A stretch of DNA of 64,000 nt from Brevibacterium senegalense (GTDB lineage: Bacteria > Actinomycetota > Actinomycetes > Actinomycetales > Brevibacteriaceae), in NCBI RefSeq assembly GCF_000285835.1, contig NZ_HE978604.1:184727-248726 (forward strand), read 5' to 3'. Numbering within the stretch: the stretch's first letter is position 1; the number at the start of each line of letters is the position of its first letter. The translations under genes and the position numbers were made by a program. The notes beneath the pieces are model-generated. The model was given only the letters and a program-made list of their open reading frames with translations. It was not told the origin of the DNA and searched no databases. Below, in pieces: positions 60,767 through 64,000 of this stretch.

Positions 60767-61545
60767 TTCCCGCGAACGCGATCACTTCCTGGGGTGTGGA
60801 CCACCAATGGCCCACCCGCGAGCAGGTCGAACAGGATCTGTTGCTGTCCAGGGCGCTCTGCGCGATTGCTGACGACTCGTACCTTGCAGGGGAGCTTGTG
60901 TTCCGCGGTGGCACCGCCTTGCACAAGCTGCATCTGGAACAGCCTTTCCGGTATAGCGAGGATCTCGACTTCGTCCGCCGAACTGCCGGTGGCATTGCGC
61001 CGCTGACTCAGGCGCTGACGCGACTGGGAACTGATCTGGGCTTCGAGGTACGCACCCGTTTGGGGGTGCATCCGAAGATCCTCTGGCGCACCACTGCTGA
61101 AAGTGGAGTGCCGTTGCGGATCAAGATCGAGGTGAACACGCACGAACGCTCCCCAGCGCTGCCGATCATGAAGCGGGAGCTCACGGTCGACTCTTCGTGG
61201 TGGAGTGGCACCGCACTCGTCGCCACCTTTCAGCCGGTGGAGCTCGTCGCCACGAAGATTCGAGCACTGTACCAACGCTCGAAGGGGCGCGACTTGTTCG
61301 ACCTCTGGCTCGCTCTGGACCACCTTCAACTGGACCCGGATGGAATCCTCGCCGCATTTGAGCCATACAGGCCCGAGAATATGACCGCCACCCGCGCACA
61401 GTTGAACCTGGAGCAGAAACTCGGCGATGCGACGTTTCGCCGAGATCTCGACCCGCTGGTTGTGCAGTGGCCAGCCGGCTACGACGTCAACGACGCAGCT
61501 GAGTTGGTGAGCGATACGCTGCTCGCCCGACTTGACTCAGTGTGA
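60763..61545 (+). CDS. abiEii: AbiEii/AbiGii-type nucleotidyltransferase toxin
   Basis: A 260-residue nucleotidyltransferase-fold toxin. The motif FRGGTALHKLHLEQ is followed by FRYSEDLDFV, carrying the acidic metal-binding residues, and a second acidic site is in LRIKIEVN. C-terminal helices hold RDLFDLWLAL, typical of AbiEii. TTG start at 60763 overlaps the antitoxin stop. Type IV AbiE systems cause abortive infection against phages and stabilise plasmids; AbiEii modifies tRNA by adding nucleotides in studied examples. The pair appears intact. Confidence 0.88.
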   Translation: MIPANAITSWGVDHQWPTREQVEQDLLLSRALCAIADDSYLAGELVFRGGTALHKLHLEQPFRYSEDLDFVRRTAGGIAPLTQALTRLGTDLGFEVRTRLGVHPKILWRTTAESGVPLRIKIEVNTHERSPALPIMKRELTVDSSWWSGTALVATFQPVELVATKIRALYQRSKGRDLFDLWLALDHLQLDPDGILAAFEPYRPENMTATRAQLNLEQKLGDATFRRDLDPLVVQWPAGYDVNDAAELVSDTLLARLDSV

Positions 61546-61998
61546 TCGGCGAAGCGATCCGAGATGAGGCAGGCGATACCGGTAGTGGACGGTGCAGCGC
61601 GGGAGGCACCGCGCTCGTTGCTCGCCGCGTCGTCGGCACCGCCCTCACCGCCCCACAGCTTCCTCGCAGGTGAGGCCGATAGGCTCTCCCGGTTTCCACC
61701 CCTGACCCACGTCCCCTCCGCCGAGGCCTCGGACGTCTTCCAGCGGATCCGCACTGACGCTCCGCTCGAGGACGACGAGGAGGAGACCGCCGCGGACGCC
61801 GCCGCGGACGACGCTGGCGACGATGCAGGGGAGGGCGAGCCTGGCGAGGATGACTCCGCACCGGGCACGGATGACCGGACCGAGACCCGCGGACAGGGAT
61901 CCGGAAGCGCGACGGTCGAGGCGGCAGGCGACATGTGCGGCTGACCGCGTGGCAACCCCCTGAACGGACGGTGAAGACACATGACGTATGATCCAGGC
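61546..61998. other. gap between abiE and the HEPN-like module, including a doubtful acidic ORF
   Basis: A 126-codon frame (61564-61944) encodes an Asp/Glu/Ala-rich C-terminal half; the opposite strand is Ser/Arg-rich and equally open. No family or convincing ribosome binding site supports it. Most likely intergenic, with the promoter of the next module at its right end. Confidence 0.35.
61987..61992 (+). promoter_or_regulatory. candidate -10 box for a leaderless transcript
   Basis: TATGAT matches the -10 consensus at five of six positions and ends 7 bases before the ATG at 61999, so transcription would start at or next to the A of the start codon. Leaderless mRNAs are common in actinobacteria. 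No ribosome binding site precedes this ATG, which agrees. Confidence 0.5.
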
Positions 61999-62298
61999 AT
62001 GTCTCCAGTAGATGAGTTCGATGCAACAGTGCAGGCCTTCGGGGAGACGGCTGTCGCCTACATCGGCAAGGAGAACATCCGTTCCCTCAGTGTCGTTGCC
62101 TCGCGCGACACCCGTGACGCTAGCGTCATCATCGTCCCTGAGGACCACACGCCAGAAACGTACGATCGCATCATCGAGAAGATGATCGAGGTGCGTGGCT
62201 TCTACTTCGGGGATCTGTTCATCGATTATCAGATCGCGGACAGCGACGACGTGAGGGCGGCGGGTTCGTCCGCGAACGCCATCTACGCAACAGCGTAA
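61999..62298 (+). CDS. Small protein of unknown family, partner of the HEPN-like gene
   Basis: A 99-residue soluble acidic protein with a predicted helix-strand-strand-helix arrangement (DATVQAFGETAVAYIG, SLSVVASRDTRDASVIIV, DRIIEKMIEVRGFYFGD). No HTH, nucleotidyltransferase motif or known antitoxin signature was recognised. Its TAA overlaps the ATG of the HEPN-like gene (TAATG). A toxin-partner or antitoxin role is a guess from this coupling. Confidence 0.6.
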   Translation: MSPVDEFDATVQAFGETAVAYIGKENIRSLSVVASRDTRDASVIIVPEDHTPETYDRIIEKMIEVRGFYFGDLFIDYQIADSDDVRAAGSSANAIYATA

Positions 62299-62741
62299 TG
62301 CCGCCGCCCACCTCAGCGGACCACGGGCTTATCTGCGACCGCCACTTCGAACAGGCGCAGCTCGTTGCGGGCGTCTCCGAGGATTGGGCTTCGGTGGCTT
62401 TTTTCTACAGCGCCTACCACGCCATGAAGAGGGCTCTTCTGGAAGACCCGGTGTTTGATGATCTCGGGGAACTCAAGAAGCTGAATCCGCATCTCACGCG
62501 GGATGACCGGCGGGTATCTTACCACAAAGCACGCCGAAACCAAGGACGATTCGGTGTCAATGATCTTGTGCAGATCTTGTACCCGGCGCACATCCAGAAC
62601 TATGAGCGATTGCACCAGGCCAGTCTTCGAGTTCGATACGGAACGCCCACACAGATCTATCCACTCGGAGACATTCAGGAGTGGGCTCGGAGCATCCGGG
62701 ATTCAGCGCGCGACGGTCACATGAGGTGCTCGCCGATCTGA
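62298..62741 (+). CDS. HEPN-like protein, possible RNase/toxin
   Basis: A 147-residue mostly helical protein. The first helices resemble HEPN domains: WASVAFFYSAYHAMKRALLE at about residues 30-49. A candidate R-x4-H motif, the RNase signature of HEPN toxins, is present as RRVSYH near residue 73. The rest has a conserved-looking HQASLRVRYGT stretch. Directly coupled to the preceding 99-residue protein and located next to an AbiE system, so a defence-related toxin-antitoxin pair is conceivable. The family assignment is by pattern only. Confidence 0.55.
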   Translation: MPPPTSADHGLICDRHFEQAQLVAGVSEDWASVAFFYSAYHAMKRALLEDPVFDDLGELKKLNPHLTRDDRRVSYHKARRNQGRFGVNDLVQILYPAHIQNYERLHQASLRVRYGTPTQIYPLGDIQEWARSIRDSARDGHMRCSPI

Positions 62742-62774
62742 AGGTGCAGGGAGTGGTGAGCACAGAACACCAGC

Positions 62775-63404
62775 TCAACCCCCACTGACCTCCCACACAG
62801 CACGCCACTTCGCGGCGAGTGTGTCGATCGACTCGTGCGCGTTGAGCCCACTGGGCTGCGGGACCACCCACAGCGGCACATCGACGGGCCACCCCGGCAC
62901 AGTCGCAGGATCCTGCTCACCCAGCACCGCCTTCGGCAGCTGGAACGCCGTGCGGAAAGCAGTGATCCCCGCGATCGCGACCGCACCGGGCCGCAGCACC
63001 GCAGCCCGCTCCACTAGCCGTTGCCCGGCCACCCGCAACTCGTCGCGACTCAGCTGGTCGGCACGGACGGTCGGACGCCCGGTCAGGTTCGTGATACCGA
63101 TGCCACGCGTCAGCAGATGCCGCTCGTCCTCGGCGGACAGCCCCCGTGACGCGTCGATCTGATGCGCCGTGAGCCCCGCTCGGTGCAGCGAGGGCCAGAA
63201 GCGGTTGCCCGGTCGAGCGAAGGGTGCGTTCACCGCCGCGGTCCACAGCCCCGGGTTCACGCCCACGATGAGGAGCCGCAGCCGCTCATCCGGATCCTCC
63301 GGCAGCACGTCGTCCACCCCGTCCGGAGCGGTCGTGTCGACGCGCGCCAGATCGTCCTTCGTGGGCTTCCGCCCGTCCAAGGGCGAGGGTCGTCGTAGGG
63401 TCAC
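62775..63404 (-). CDS. mug: Mismatch-specific uracil/thymine DNA glycosylase (Mug-like)
   Basis: A 209-residue UDG-superfamily glycosylase: the active-site loop LLIVGVNPGLWTAA near residue 46, PGNRFWPSLHRAG for the pyrimidine pocket, and the C-terminal PQPSGLNAHES carrying the DNA-intercalating loop. It removes uracil or ethenocytosine from mismatches. Start is GTG at 63404. An IS3 element begins two bases upstream, so its native promoter and perhaps N-terminus have been displaced. Confidence 0.92.
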   Translation of the reverse strand: MTLRRPSPLDGRKPTKDDLARVDTTAPDGVDDVLPEDPDERLRLLIVGVNPGLWTAAVNAPFARPGNRFWPSLHRAGLTAHQIDASRGLSAEDERHLLTRGIGITNLTGRPTVRADQLSRDELRVAGQRLVERAAVLRPGAVAIAGITAFRTAFQLPKAVLGEQDPATVPGWPVDVPLWVVPQPSGLNAHESIDTLAAKWRAVWEVSGG

Positions 63405-63456
63405 CTGAACCGTCCTGGGTTTCGTTCCGATCCGCTTGATCTAGGAGGATTGGAAT

Positions 63457-63774
63457 ATGGCCAACACGTACAGCCCGCAGTTCAAGGAGCGGGCACTACG
63501 AATGATGGACGACCACCGCAGGGTCGAAGAGACCTCGGTCTGGGGCGCTGCCACTGCGACTGGCGAGAAGCTCGGGATCTCCCCGCACACGTTGCGGGGA
63601 TGGTCGAGACAAGCCCGCCGTGACGCCGGTGTCGAAGAAGGTCCTACGAGTGCGGACCTCGAGGAACTCAAGCGGTTGCGCCGCGAGGTCAAGGAGCTCA
63701 AACGCGCGAACGAGATCCTTAAGACCGCGTCAGCGTTTTTCGCCGCGGAACTCGACCGTCCCACGACGAAATGA
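63457..63774 (+). CDS. IS3-family transposase OrfA
   Basis: A 105-residue protein with a helix-turn-helix (EKLGISPHTLRGWSRQARRD) and a leucine-zipper-like C-terminus (EELKRLRREVKELKRANEIL). It binds the IS ends. It begins with ATG at 63457 after AGGAGGATT. Translation probably slips -1 at GTTTTTCG near 63735-63741 to make the OrfAB transposase. Confidence 0.95.
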   Translation: MANTYSPQFKERALRMMDDHRRVEETSVWGAATATGEKLGISPHTLRGWSRQARRDAGVEEGPTSADLEELKRLRREVKELKRANEILKTASAFFAAELDRPTTK

Positions 63775-64000
63775 TCCGGTTCATCGACACGTTCCGGGGT
63801 CGTTTCGGGGTCGAGTTCATCTGTCGCGTCCTGGGCGCGACGGCACGTGGGTTCATCACCTCCCGTGGCTACCGGGCAGCGAAGTCCCGGACGCCCGCAG
63901 CCCGCACCCTCCGCGATGGTCTCCTCGTCGAGGAGGTCAAACGGATCCACGCCGCGAACTACGGCGTCTACGGGGTGCGGAAGATGTGGCACGCGATGCA
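63771..64000 (+). CDS. IS3-family transposase OrfB (N-terminal part, runs off the window)
   Basis: The ATG at 63771 overlaps the orfA stop (ATGA), in the -1 frame relative to orfA. Visible residues include FGVEFICRVLGATARGFITS, GYRAAKSRTPAARTLRDGL and HAANYGVYGVRKMWHAM, the usual HTH_21 region before the rve integrase core. The DDE catalytic core is beyond the window edge. Confidence 0.95.
   Translation, partial: MIRFIDTFRGRFGVEFICRVLGATARGFITSRGYRAAKSRTPAARTLRDGLLVEEVKRIHAANYGVYGVRKMWHAM

Larger units (their letters stand above)
63406..64000 (+). mobile_element. IS3-family insertion sequence, left part
   Basis: Begins with TGAACCGTCCTGGGTTTCGT at 63406, which fits the left inverted repeat of IS3 members (TGAACCGnCCnGGGTTT). 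It contains overlapping orfA and orfB with a T5C stretch before the overlap. The right end lies outside the window, so target duplication and completeness cannot be judged. Confidence 0.85.

Overview
The window is 64 kb of high-GC DNA with strong G/C third-position bias, frequent GTG/TTG starts, ATGA and TGATG gene overlaps, and Tat/lipobox export signals. Together with the gene families present (a CstA/ArsA-like ATPase/'cory-CC-star' cluster, actinobacterial ECF transporter modules, an ArfB homologue, YtoQ), this points to a chromosomal segment of an actinobacterium (Actinomycetota), most likely of the Micrococcales/Mycobacteriales type. The genus cannot be fixed from the sequence alone. No rRNA, tRNA, CRISPR array or replication origin was recognised.

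Layout. 0-3 kb: ychF, a cold-shock gene with an altered 3' end, an RpiB-type isomerase and a 3'-truncated enoyl-CoA hydratase abutting an IS3 remnant. 3-8 kb: an accessory and decayed patch with an exported protein, two convergent genes truncated against each other (secreted protein / LysE exporter), an Lrp regulator, a frameshifted GNAT and a HigBA toxin-antitoxin pair. 8-12.8 kb: a c-di-GMP GGDEF/EAL sensor (split by a frameshift) overlapping a processive family-2 glycosyltransferase and a small membrane protein, probably an exopolysaccharide locus. 12.9-15.4 kb: YtoQ and an ArsR-SulP pair. 15.5-19.5 kb: a compact minus-strand operon of two O6-alkylguanine methyltransferases, an ECF-like sigma factor, AlkB, Tag and AlkA. 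This is a complete alkylation-repair set with its own sigma factor and no Ada.

20-31 kb: a CMD-family enzyme, an RBBP9-like hydrolase, a PspC protein, a LacI regulator, a tandem-HAD fusion, a three-gene ECF vitamin/metal transporter, and a flavin monooxygenase with an NTF2-like front domain. 31-43 kb: VOC proteins, AraC regulator, ABC-F ATPase, ArfB, two PlsC-type acyltransferases, a PEP-synthase/rifampicin-phosphotransferase-like enzyme, and an MFS pump with its TetR repressor and a palindromic operator. 43-50 kb: a SurA-like lipoprotein, the ArsA-like/cory-CC-star/CstA cluster, an AhpD-like enzyme, NagB, ProC, and remnants of an MFS pump and an oligopeptide ABC ATPase. 50-59.9 kb: a YwaF-like membrane protein, a lipase/acyltransferase/zinc-ribbon membrane protein operon, an MDR oxidoreductase, a YibE/F protein, a patatin, a LysR-DapA divergent pair and a macrodomain protein. 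59.9-64 kb: an AbiEi/AbiEii-type toxin-antitoxin system, an unrecognised two-gene module ending in a HEPN-like protein, a Mug glycosylase, and an IS3-family element running off the end.

Themes. DNA alkylation and base repair is unusually concentrated (six genes in one run plus mug). Two toxin-antitoxin systems and a candidate third lie among scars of gene loss. Several frameshifts sit at or near G/C runs, so either phase variation/decay or indel errors in the assembly should be considered.
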